Below, piece after piece: positions 1 through 5,016 of a stretch of 5,041 bases of DNA; position 1 is the first letter of the stretch; each line of letters starts with the position of its first letter. The DNA is from JBHIDQ01 sp046760155 (GTDB taxonomy: Bacteria; Chloroflexota; Dehalococcoidia; Dehalococcoidales; RBG-16-60-22). The notes under the pieces are model-generated. The model was not told the DNA's origin and ran no database searches. It worked only from the letters and a program-made list of their open reading frames with translations. Location of the stretch: contig JBHIDQ010000101.1 of the NCBI GenBank assembly GCA_046760155.1, positions 1-5,041 of the forward strand, read 5' to 3'. A program made the translations under genes and the position numbers.

Positions 1-90
1 GGCGAGAATAGATACTTCAGCTTCGCTGACGAAGGACTGATTCAGAAATACGAGGACGATTTCCTGAATATTAGAATAAGGCGTATCTGA
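1..90 (+). CDS. Possible C-terminal end of a plus-strand gene entering from the left edge
   Basis: Plus-strand frame 1 is open from the window edge for 29 codons and ends at TGA (88-90). The peptide starts GENRYFSFADEGLIQKYEDD and ends in a basic stretch, IRIRRI. Its composition is that of an ordinary soluble protein end, with aromatic and acidic residues alternating. It stops 10 bases before the stop codon of the minus-strand 85-residue gene, so the two genes would converge. The pattern faintly resembles C-termini of phospholipase-D-like proteins, but this is a guess. Twenty-nine open codons can occur by chance, and the start and most of the gene lie outside the window, so identity cannot be assigned. 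Confidence 0.4.
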   Translation, partial: GENRYFSFADEGLIQKYEDDFLNIRIRRI

Positions 91-100
91 TACTGAAAAC

Positions 101-358
101 TTATGGCTTGTCTGGCTGGCGGCGGCGCTGAATCGTCGCCCCCATGACTATCAGAAATGCCCCGAGCATGATGCTGACCACCACCTGGATTAACAGCGGT
201 ATGTTCATGCTGAGAAAGAAAGCAAAGGTATAAAGACCGGTCAGATAAGCCAGAGCCCGGACAATGGTATGTGCCTTGATTGGCTTCTGTTTTACCGCCC
301 GGTAAATCAGCCAGCCAATGAGAGCCAAAGAAGCCAGTACAGCCACTGCGGTTAGCAT
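101..358 (-). CDS. Small three-helix membrane protein, unknown function
   Basis: Encodes 85 residues that I do not recognise as a named family. Three hydrophobic segments are visible: about residues 2-20, 34-51 and 54-76. The loop after the first helix (YRAVKQKPIKAHTIVR) and the C-terminal tail (RRRQPDKP) are both basic. By the positive-inside rule the N-terminus would lie outside, with that loop and the tail in the cytoplasm. The ATG lies 5 bases after the TGA of the 58-residue gene. The only Shine-Dalgarno-like sequence is a weak GGTGG overlapping the end of that gene, so translation is probably coupled to it. This is the last gene of the minus-strand run. I see no convincing intrinsic terminator in the 100 bases beyond its stop. 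The hydrophobic pattern supports this frame over the competing overlapping one. A structural or accessory membrane role is possible, but no function can be inferred. Confidence 0.7.
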   Translation of the reverse strand: MLTAVAVLASLALIGWLIYRAVKQKPIKAHTIVRALAYLTGLYTFAFFLSMNIPLLIQVVVSIMLGAFLIVMGATIQRRRQPDKP

Positions 359-363
359 TTAGT

Positions 364-540
364 TCACCACCCGATATCCTCAAAATATTTGCTTAAAAAC
401 GCGAACATCGCCACGGTGACTAACAGCGAACCCAGTTTCCCGATTTCAGATAGATTCTTCACATACTCGGCCGCCAGATAGCCAACGCCAGCCAGGCAGA
501 ACAGGATGCCAAAACCGAATAATACGTATTCCAGCTTCAT
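364..540 (-). CDS. Very small two-helix membrane protein, unknown function
   Basis: Encodes 58 residues from ATG (538-540) to TGA (364-366). The first hydrophobic segment is about residues 4-25 (EYVLFGFGILFCLAGVGYLA) and the second about residues 36-50 (KLGSLLVTVAMFAFLS). They are joined by a short polar loop around VKNLSEIGK. The short polar loop makes a helical hairpin likely. A strong Shine-Dalgarno AAGGAG lies at plus coordinates 551-556 with a 10-base spacer; it begins only 3 bases beyond the stop of the upstream 170-residue gene. The gene is therefore in the same transcript, with its own good translation signal. Family unknown. The strong ribosome binding site, tight packing and membrane-type composition argue that it is real despite its size. 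Confidence 0.72.
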   Translation of the reverse strand: MKLEYVLFGFGILFCLAGVGYLAAEYVKNLSEIGKLGSLLVTVAMFAFLSKYFEDIGW

Positions 541-550
541 CTATTCTTCT

Positions 551-556
551 CTCCTT
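551..556 (-). promoter_or_regulatory. Shine-Dalgarno site for the 58-residue gene
   Basis: On the minus strand the sequence reads AAGGAG, followed by 10 bases and then ATG at 540. It supports a gene that would otherwise be dismissed as too short. Confidence 0.7.
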
Positions 557-559
557 AAA

Positions 560-1072
560 TTATCGGGGCGGAACCGGTACCGGTCTTGCTGGATAGGGAA
601 CCGGATTGATATAGAGAATTACGTTCCGCTCTATCTCTTCCCTCTTTATGATTATGGTGTACTCATAGCTTTGTTCTGGAGGAGCATCACTTGGTAGAAG
701 TTCCGCCGTATCCAGTGCCCACTCCAGTTGTCCTTTGTCAAAGGAATCAATGACAAGCGGTTGTGAGATAACGTCAAGCACTTTTTCCTGCATCCGCCAC
801 ACTGATACTTCAATCTCCGCCGTATAGCCGGAAAACTGACGATTGTCCACTTCATAGCGGAAGAACGCCTTTTCGCCCCGGTTTACCCCGCTTGACCAGA
901 ACTTGTCCCCTCGTTGCCAGACGTCGGACTCTATTTCCTGCTCCCGTTCACCGGCCGTGATATAGACAGTATCATAAACGCCCATGTAGCCATCAACGAT
1001 GAAGATGGCGATAAGACCGAAAAAGCAAACTAATGTCAGATATAAAAATAAATTTCTGCGTTTGGTTGTCAT
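560..1072 (-). CDS. Membrane-anchored protein with exported domain, unknown function
   Basis: Encodes 170 residues; I do not recognise the family. The N-terminus MTTKRR is positively charged and is followed by a hydrophobic stretch at about residues 8-27 (FLYLTLVCFFGLIAIFIVDG). This fits a signal anchor with the rest of the protein outside the cytoplasmic membrane. Cys16 sits inside the hydrophobic stretch, but there is no clear lipobox. Residues about 30-157 alternate hydrophobic and polar residues, as in a beta-sandwich (for example AFFRYEVDNRQFSGYTAEIE and YEYTIIIKREE). The C-terminus is proline-rich (PVPYPARPVPVPPR). No catalytic motif is visible. The Shine-Dalgarno is weak (AGAG close to the ATG). 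The gene follows hpf after about 74 bases and is followed closely by two small membrane-protein genes, so the three may act together. An Ig-like or accessory extracellular domain is an inference from pattern only. Confidence 0.75.
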   Translation of the reverse strand: MTTKRRNLFLYLTLVCFFGLIAIFIVDGYMGVYDTVYITAGEREQEIESDVWQRGDKFWSSGVNRGEKAFFRYEVDNRQFSGYTAEIEVSVWRMQEKVLDVISQPLVIDSFDKGQLEWALDTAELLPSDAPPEQSYEYTIIIKREEIERNVILYINPVPYPARPVPVPPR

Positions 1073-1107
1073 CTATCTCTAACTTTTTCGGAAGTTAATC
1101 GGATTCA

Positions 1108-1136
1108 TTTATAACATAGTCTGGTGAGAAGTACAA
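1108..1136 (-). promoter_or_regulatory. Candidate promoter for the three-gene membrane block
   Basis: On the minus strand, TTGTAC (plus 1131-1136) and TATAAA (plus 1108-1113) are separated by exactly 17 bases. The -35 matches the sigma70 consensus at 3 of 6 positions and the -10 at 5 of 6. It lies in the only sizeable gap after hpf. Between it and the start at 1072 is a weak inverted repeat (TAACTT, six-base loop, AAGTTA; plus 1080-1097). The weak -35 keeps confidence low. Confidence 0.38.
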
Positions 1137-1146
1137 ATCTTGTTAT

Positions 1147-1689
1147 TTATCCCAGCTCCGGCTCAATCAAACCGTAGTTACCATCCTTGCGCTGGTATAA
1201 CAGGTTAAACTCTTCGGTATCGGCATTAAGGAAGAGGAAGAAACTATGGCCTAAAAGCTCCATCTGCTCAGCGGCTTCAGTTACTGACATTGGCTTAATG
1301 GCAAAACGCTTCACCTTGACCACCTGTGGCGCCTTTATTGTCTCTGTTTCCTCACTAAATTCACCTCGGGCAAAGGAGTTACCCCTCCCCTTCTCATATC
1401 GTTTCCCCTTATAGTGCTCTAACTGACGGGTCATGATTGCTGTCACCTTATCAATAGCCTGAAACAGGTCTTGCCCCCTCTCCTCACCGTGGAACGAAGT
1501 CTTATTACCAGCCACCGTCACCCGCACCACAAAATGTTGCTGAGGAGATTTTGTCTTTTCGTCCGTAATTTCTACTTTGGCCTCCATAATGTTAGGTAAA
1601 TGACGGTTAAGTTTGCCTAACTTGCGTTCAATATAGTGATGCGTTGCTGCCGTCAGCTCCATATTTTTACCCGTTATCTGTAACTCCAT
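1147..1689 (-). CDS. hpf: Long-form ribosome hibernation promoting factor (HPF/YfiA family)
   Basis: Long HPF binds the 30S subunit near the decoding centre and, through its C-terminal domain, pairs two ribosomes into inactive 100S dimers in slow growth. The protein has 180 residues, normal for the long form. Residues 1-95 are the S30AE/YfiA domain, opening MELQITGKNMELTAATHHYI and including the DKVTAIMTRQLEHYKGK helix. A charged linker spans about 96-120. Residues 121-180 are the dimerisation domain, with the recognisable KRFAIKPMSVTEAAEQMELL, GHSFFLF and RKDGNYGLIEPEL stretches. The ATG at 1689 was chosen because AGGAGT lies 7 bases upstream (plus 1697-1702) and because homologues start this way. 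An ATG at 1707 overlaps the comF stop (TAATG) and would add six residues (MAGVKK); a still longer reading would begin inside comF. Neither fits the family as well. The adjacency to comF suggests co-transcription and translational coupling. Confidence 0.96.
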   Translation of the reverse strand: MELQITGKNMELTAATHHYIERKLGKLNRHLPNIMEAKVEITDEKTKSPQQHFVVRVTVAGNKTSFHGEERGQDLFQAIDKVTAIMTRQLEHYKGKRYEKGRGNSFARGEFSEETETIKAPQVVKVKRFAIKPMSVTEAAEQMELLGHSFFLFLNADTEEFNLLYQRKDGNYGLIEPELG

Positions 1690-1696
1690 CTTTTTT

Positions 1697-1702
1697 ACTC
1701 CT
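1697..1702 (-). promoter_or_regulatory. Shine-Dalgarno site that sets the hpf start
   Basis: The minus strand reads AGGAGT with a 7-base spacer to the ATG at 1689. It overlaps the codons just after the alternative ATG at 1707, which has no comparable site of its own. Confidence 0.7.
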
Positions 1703-1706
1703 GCCA

Positions 1707-2408
1707 TTAAATCTCTCTGGCCATGACCAGTCCCCATACCGAAATAGCTCCAGATGCTTTTAGCGCCGCCGCACAGGCATCGAGAGTAGCTCCCGAGGTG
1801 GCGACATCATCGATCAGCAACACTTGCTTGTCTCGCAGTCTTTGGTCACGGCAGACAAAGGCACCAGCGATATTGCTTCTTCGTTCGTCTACGGTTGATG
1901 TTCTGGCCTGGGGCGGCGTGTGTCGCTGGCGGGTGAGGCAGCCATCTATCAATGGTAAATTAGTCAGCTTGCCCAGTTCTCGAGCCAGCAGACCGGATTG
2001 GTTGTAACCACGCTCCCTCAGCCGTTTCTGGTGCATTGGTACCGGTATTAGAATCTCTACCGGTATGGGGTTAGTTCTGAGATAATCTTGCAGCAGCTTG
2101 GCCAGGGGTACCACTAGCGCTCTGAGGTTACGGTATTTTAGTTGATGAATTGCCTGACGCATTACTCCTTCAAAGCGAAATGGCGAGCGAATGCCATCTA
2201 TTTTTGCCTGCCAGCTAACGCAGTCGGGACAGAGTGTGCCACTGGGTTGAGGCCGGCCGCATCGGGTACAGATTGGCGGTGCAATTCGAGTGAGTGATTG
2301 CTGGCAGGAAGAGCAGATTAAACTACCTTCCTGGCCACAGCCGACACAATAACGCGGAAATAAAAGGTCAAGTGCTGTCCTCTTCAGTTTGGCTAATTGA
2401 GGAAGCAC
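1707..2408 (-). CDS. comF: ComF-family amidophosphoribosyltransferase-like protein
   Basis: ComF/ComFC proteins combine an N-terminal zinc-binding region with a type I phosphoribosyltransferase fold. In naturally competent bacteria they are needed for DNA uptake in the cytoplasm, but they also occur widely outside competence operons. Numbered from the GTG at 2408 (233 residues, usual family size), cysteines 21, 24, 32 and 35 (CVGCG and CSSC) and 47, 50, 60 and 63 (CTRCG and CPDC) form two Cys4 sets. The phosphoribosyl-pyrophosphate loop VLLIDDVATSGAT is at about 196-208. The conserved LIPVPMHQKRLRERGYNQS stretch is at about 120-138. The GTG at 2408 was chosen because AGGTGAT, a match to the anti-Shine-Dalgarno, lies 4 bases upstream. 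A GTG at 2417 (three residues more) lacks such a site. No comFA or other competence gene is visible, so a competence role is unproven. It ends next to hpf, as in many Firmicutes. Confidence 0.93.
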   Translation of the reverse strand: MLPQLAKLKRTALDLLFPRYCVGCGQEGSLICSSCQQSLTRIAPPICTRCGRPQPSGTLCPDCVSWQAKIDGIRSPFRFEGVMRQAIHQLKYRNLRALVVPLAKLLQDYLRTNPIPVEILIPVPMHQKRLRERGYNQSGLLARELGKLTNLPLIDGCLTRQRHTPPQARTSTVDERRSNIAGAFVCRDQRLRDKQVLLIDDVATSGATLDACAAALKASGAISVWGLVMAREI

Positions 2409-2450
2409 GCTTATCACCTGTAACCCAAAGTTTTAAGGTGTGTTGCTCTT

Positions 2451-2663
2451 TTACCGGGAGCGCGGATTGTGCAGTGCTCCACTTAAAATGGGTTCGTTCA
2501 GATAAACATCACCATTCCTGATTTTAATGTTGAAACCACAATTAGGATTGGTGCAAACCCATGCTTTGTACTGAATCGCTGCCCCTTGACTACCGAAATC
2601 GGATAGGGGCACTAGGTCTCCAGACTGGCATTTCTGACATTTGGGGAAACTGTTTTGTTCCAT
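2451..2663 (-). CDS. Small zinc-ribbon protein, unknown function
   Basis: Encodes 70 residues. Cys9-X2-Cys12 (CQKC) and Cys37-X4-Cys42 (CTNPNC) can form one four-cysteine zinc ribbon, with an aromatic residue after the second knuckle (CGFNIKI). The rest is short and polar, with the tail RNGDVYLNEPILSGALHNPR. There is no membrane segment and no other catalytic motif. The fold is typical of small nucleic-acid- or protein-binding adaptors, but this specific family is not one I can name. A strong Shine-Dalgarno (AGGAGG, plus 2669-2674, 5-base spacer) precedes the ATG, and a good promoter lies just upstream. It is the first gene of the block that continues with comF 42 bases later. ComF itself begins with similar cysteine knuckles, so a related role is conceivable but not shown. 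Confidence 0.8.
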   Translation of the reverse strand: MEQNSFPKCQKCQSGDLVPLSDFGSQGAAIQYKAWVCTNPNCGFNIKIRNGDVYLNEPILSGALHNPRSR

Positions 2664-2668
2664 GGGGT

Positions 2669-2677
2669 CCTCCTCCC
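2669..2677 (-). promoter_or_regulatory. Strong Shine-Dalgarno site for the zinc-ribbon gene
   Basis: The minus strand reads GGGAGGAGG, containing a perfect AGGAGG core 5 bases from the ATG at 2663. It is among the best ribosome binding sites in the window and suggests high expression of a very small protein. Confidence 0.7.
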
Positions 2678-2694
2678 AACCTAAAATTGTTTTC

Positions 2695-2723
2695 AGTATA
2701 CACTAATTGGTGGTGGTTGACAA
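2695..2723 (-). promoter_or_regulatory. Sigma70-type promoter for the zinc ribbon-comF-hpf block
   Basis: On the minus strand, TTGTCA (plus 2718-2723, 5 of 6 consensus positions) and TATACT (plus 2695-2700, 5 of 6) are separated by exactly 17 bases. Transcription would start near 2688, giving a leader of roughly 25 bases before the ATG at 2663 that includes the strong ribosome binding site. It sits in the 68-base gap after thpR, so comF and hpf can be expressed independently of the L25 block. Confidence 0.68.
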
Positions 2724-2731
2724 GGGCTTTT

Positions 2732-3307
2732 TTAAAGTTTGACCGAACTAATTCGACTATAAATAGCACCCTCACTGGTTAGCTGACTTCTCATCAGGTT
2801 AATCGAGTCAACACTAAAGCGATAAACCCCCTCAAATCTGGTGCTGGCGATGAGCTGTCCCAGGTTTTGTTGCTCTGCCGGTGAGGCTTGTTCCCGGACC
2901 CGTGCCAGGGTCAGATGAGGCGTAAATGCTCGCGATTCGGCAGCAAAGCCGAGAGGCGCCAGATTGGACTCAATGCGTTGCTGAAGCTGGCTCAGCTGGG
3001 CTACCTCGCCACTAACCCCCACCCAGACCACCCGAACTCTCCTGAAATTGGGGAAAACTCCCAAGTCCTTGACTTCCAGTTGGAAAGGTGATATTCCCTG
3101 AGCCGCTTTCTCTATCGCCGCGGTTATTTCACTGGTCTTATCGGCGGCAATATTACCCAGAAATTTTAAGGTCAGATGAATACTGTAGGGGTCGACCCAC
3201 TTCACTGGAGATTGCTTACCCGCTTTTAGTTGTGCCTGTAGCTGGGCAAGTGCCTTTTTTATCTCGTCAGGCAGTTCAATGGCAATAAAGGAACGAATTT
3301 GCTCCAT
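2732..3307 (-). CDS. thpR: RNA 2',3'-cyclic phosphodiesterase (2H family)
   Basis: ThpR (formerly LigT, 2'-5' RNA ligase) opens 2',3'-cyclic phosphate ends of RNA to give 2'-phosphate ends. It acts in the cytoplasm, and its cellular role in bacteria is unclear. The protein has 191 residues, close to the family norm. The two catalytic HxTx motifs are intact: HLTL at 44-47 (in SIHLTLKFLG) and HLTL at 131-134 (in FTPHLTLARVR). The opening IRSFIAIELPDEIK and the PVKWVDPYSIHLTLKFLG stretch are diagnostic. The ATG is 3 bases beyond the amidohydrolase stop (TAG ACT ATG). No Shine-Dalgarno lies at normal distance; AAGGA is about 13 bases away, so translation is probably coupled. The gene ends just before an independent promoter, making it the last gene of the L25 block. 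Confidence 0.95.
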   Translation of the reverse strand: MEQIRSFIAIELPDEIKKALAQLQAQLKAGKQSPVKWVDPYSIHLTLKFLGNIAADKTSEITAAIEKAAQGISPFQLEVKDLGVFPNFRRVRVVWVGVSGEVAQLSQLQQRIESNLAPLGFAAESRAFTPHLTLARVREQASPAEQQNLGQLIASTRFEGVYRFSVDSINLMRSQLTSEGAIYSRISSVKL

Positions 3308-3310
3308 AGT

Positions 3311-4162
3311 CTAAGCCATGTCCTTGATTCCAAGCAGTCGCTGGGCGTTACCGGCTAGAATCAGCCTCTTCGCTTCCTCAGATAGGTCGGTGGAGTTTAT
3401 CTCCTGAAACACGCGGTTCTGTGCCAGCAGGGGGTAGTCACTGCCGAAAAGAATTTTGTCTGCCCCGACCAGTTGGCTAACCTGATGATATATCTCAGAA
3501 CTGTACAGAAAGGGCGAAGCGGCGGTATCAAAAAAGACGTTTTTCATCGCCTGCTTTACTTCCGGCATCAGTGCGTAGAAAGGCAAACCACCACCCCAAT
3601 GGGAACAAACTATGGTCAAATCGGGATAGCGGGTAATAAAAGGGTAGAGCATATCCGGGGTAATAATTCCTTTGCCAGAGTAGTTGTGCCCAACCGGCTC
3701 AGAAGTGTGGGTGAGCAGAATAAGATGGTGCTTCTTTAATGTCTCAACAAAGGGCGGAATTATTTCTTCGTCACCAAAGTCGAACAGCTGCATATCCGGT
3801 CTGATCTCACCGATTCCCTTGGCGCCCCCTTTGCCACAGCGCTCAATTTCAGCGATGGCGGCTCCGGTTGACTGCGGTTGCACCGTACAGAAGCCGATTA
3901 AGCGCTTGGGATGGCGGGCAATTGACTCCAAGATATAGTCATTGGTCTCGACACAGAGCTCATGCGTTGTCCAGCCGATATTGACAATGACCGAAATATC
4001 AACCCCGGCTTTGTCCATGCTGTCGATTAGTTCCTCAGTGGTGGCAAGTTTTGCTTCCTTGTTGGAGTAGAGCAGGGCAAAACAGGGGTCATTATCAATA
4101 TACTGGCTGCGGTTTTTCTTTATCCGTGGTGAGAAGACGTGGGTATGGAAGTCAATAATCAT
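3311..4162 (-). CDS. Metal-dependent amidohydrolase (amidohydrolase 2 / ACMSD-like family)
   Basis: A TIM-barrel hydrolase or decarboxylase-like enzyme; the substrate cannot be told from the sequence. Numbered from the ATG at 4162 (283 residues), metal ligands are visible in order: His6-x-His8 (MIIDFHTHVF), His152 (LLTHTSEP), His188 (VCSHWGGG) and Asp242 (LFGSDYP). GEIRPDMQ at about 118-125 is another conserved strand. The C-terminal ILAGNAQRLLGI motif is typical of the family. The ATG at 4162 was chosen because relatives begin directly with M-I-I-D-x-H-x-H. A GTG at 4183 would add seven residues (MPDDNLT). Neither start has a recognisable Shine-Dalgarno, so translation may depend on the upstream L25 gene, which ends about 50 bases before. 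Why a small-molecule hydrolase sits between L25 and thpR is not explained by its sequence. Confidence 0.9.
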   Translation of the reverse strand: MIIDFHTHVFSPRIKKNRSQYIDNDPCFALLYSNKEAKLATTEELIDSMDKAGVDISVIVNIGWTTHELCVETNDYILESIARHPKRLIGFCTVQPQSTGAAIAEIERCGKGGAKGIGEIRPDMQLFDFGDEEIIPPFVETLKKHHLILLTHTSEPVGHNYSGKGIITPDMLYPFITRYPDLTIVCSHWGGGLPFYALMPEVKQAMKNVFFDTAASPFLYSSEIYHQVSQLVGADKILFGSDYPLLAQNRVFQEINSTDLSEEAKRLILAGNAQRLLGIKDMA

Positions 4163-4213
4163 CGTCAAATTATCGTCGGGCACTCTGATTTATGGCCAGA
4201 TATAGCTTATGGT

Positions 4214-4897
4214 CTAACTCTCTTCAGCTGGTTTTTCCTCTTCAGCAGGTGCTTCCGCCTCAGCCCTTGCCTCTACTTCGGCTTCAGCCTCAACCTCTTC
4301 CTCAACCTCTTCGACGACCTCCTCGACGACTTCCTTCACGATCGCTTCACTGACTTTAACCACCAGCTGGTCCGGGTCGGTGTTAACCGTAATGTCTGGG
4401 TCAAGGACAATATCCCTGACATAAATTGCCTGTTCCAGCTCTTCCAGTGGGCTCAGGTCAATTTCGATTTGAGGCGGCACGTTGCTAGGCAAGCACTCGA
4501 TGCTCAAGCTGGTGACGCCGTGAGCTATCATGCGTCCCTTCCCCTTCAAAGCCGGGGCTTCACCAACGAAAACAATGGGCACCTCTACCGTTATCTTCTC
4601 CGTTTTCTTCACTTGGTAGAAATCAACATGGAGCAGTTGCTGGGTAATCTCATCTCGTTGAATTTCACGGACGAACACGCTCTTCGGCTTATCGCCATCA
4701 ATTTCAAGGTCAATCAGTCTGGTTCTTCCCGCCTGAGCGATTAAATGCTGCAATTCAGTGGTGTCACACTGCAGTGTCAGCGACTTGATATTATGACCGT
4801 AGAGGTGAGCCGGGGTAATCCCCTGACGACGTAAGAATCTGGTCTTTTTTCCCACCACCTCCCGATGTGTTGCTTGCAATTTTAATTCTTCTTCCAC
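4214..4897 (-). CDS. rplY: 50S ribosomal protein L25, CTC/TL5 form with acidic tail
   Basis: L25 binds 5S rRNA in the central protuberance of the large subunit. The long CTC/TL5 form carries an additional C-terminal domain. The protein has 227 residues. The L25 domain is at about 4-92 (LKLQATHREVVGKKTRFLRR, GITPAHLYG, LLHVDFYQV). The second beta domain is at about 98-183 (ITVEVPIVFVGEAPALKGKG, SIECLPSNVPPQIEIDLS, VNTDPDQLVVKV). From about 188 the tail is almost entirely Glu, Val and Ala, ending EEEKPAEES. The start is GTG at 4897, supported by AAGGAG (plus 4905-4910) with a 7-base spacer and by the usual N-terminal distance to the first strand. It is the first gene of the block, with the candidate promoter and palindromes upstream. 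The acidic tail is common in this form and is not needed for fold assignment. Confidence 0.97.
   Translation of the reverse strand: MEEELKLQATHREVVGKKTRFLRRQGITPAHLYGHNIKSLTLQCDTTELQHLIAQAGRTRLIDLEIDGDKPKSVFVREIQRDEITQQLLHVDFYQVKKTEKITVEVPIVFVGEAPALKGKGRMIAHGVTSLSIECLPSNVPPQIEIDLSPLEELEQAIYVRDIVLDPDITVNTDPDQLVVKVSEAIVKEVVEEVVEEVEEEVEAEAEVEARAEAEAPAEEEKPAEES
4217..4336 (-). repeat. Low-complexity Glu/Val/Ala-coding tract in the L25 tail
   Basis: The last 40 or so L25 codons are near-repeats of GAG/GAA, GTC/GTT and GCT/GCC, giving EEVVEEVEEEVEAEAEVEA. The DNA is an imperfect short-period repeat, prone to length change by slippage. On the opposite strand the absence of stops in this biased tract lengthens a spurious open frame. 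Confidence 0.75.
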
Positions 4898-4904
4898 CTC
4901 TTCT

Positions 4905-4910
4905 CTCCTT
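4905..4910 (-). promoter_or_regulatory. Shine-Dalgarno site supporting the GTG start of L25
   Basis: The minus strand reads AAGGAG with a 7-base spacer to GTG at 4897. It fixes the start, because no ATG occurs near the N-terminus of the L25 domain. Confidence 0.75.
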
Positions 4911-4931
4911 CCTGGCTAAATTTAAGCATAT

Positions 4932-4940
4932 ATGATAGCA
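4932..4940 (-). promoter_or_regulatory. Candidate extended -10 promoter element for the L25 block
   Basis: The minus strand reads TGCTATCAT, an extended -10 (TGn followed by TATCAT, 5 of 6). No good -35 is visible 16-18 bases upstream. An alternative reading pairs TTGATT with TTAAAT at 17 bases in the same AT-rich stretch. Either would start transcription some 15-30 bases before the L25 GTG. Confidence 0.4.
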
Positions 4941-4978
4941 AAAATCAATTATTGGCTTTAGTAACCTCTCACCCTGTA

Positions 4979-5007
4979 TCCCTCTCCCCTTATAAAGGGG
5001 AGAGGGA
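4979..5007. repeat. Perfect 13-bp palindrome, intergenic
   Basis: TCCCTCTCCCCTT (4979-4991) and AAGGGGAGAGGGA (4995-5007) are perfect reverse complements around a three-base ATA loop. There is no T-run on either side, so it is a poor intrinsic terminator. It looks like a REP-type intergenic palindrome, which usually occurs in many copies per genome; copy number cannot be judged here. Confidence 0.7.
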
Positions 5008-5016
5008 GGAAATTTT

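Noticed and set aside
42..383. 113-codon minus-strand frame overlapping the two small membrane genes
   Set aside because: It starts inside the 58-residue gene and runs through the 85-residue gene in another frame. Its peptide is Gly/His/Ser-rich with no coherent pattern, whereas the competing frames show clear hydrophobic segments and clean junctions.
1690..1737. N-terminal extension of HPF of up to 16 residues
   Set aside because: The longest form starts within comF and lacks a Shine-Dalgarno. The ATG at 1689 has AGGAGT at 7 bases and matches homologue N-termini.
1723..2007. 94-codon plus-strand frame inside comF
   Set aside because: It is entirely antisense to the conserved phosphoribosyltransferase domain, and its peptide is Ser/Ala/Arg-rich shadow composition.
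2590..2775. 61-codon minus-strand frame across the thpR end and the zinc-ribbon gene
   Set aside because: It overlaps both genes in a different frame and spans the promoter and ribosome binding site. No domain pattern is visible.
3473..3938. Two overlapping plus-strand frames inside the amidohydrolase
   Set aside because: Both are antisense to the metal-binding core of a well-supported enzyme gene and show no recognisable features.
4139..4744. 201-codon open frame on the plus strand opposite L25 and the start of the amidohydrolase
   Set aside because: It lies antisense to an unmistakable L25 gene. Its openness comes from the biased acidic-tail codons, and the peptide is rich in Phe, Leu and Asp repeats that mirror that tract. 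No upstream ribosome binding site was evident.
4979..5007. Intrinsic terminator at the perfect palindrome
   Set aside because: The stem is strong but no T-run follows in either direction, and the position is upstream of L25 rather than at a visible gene end.
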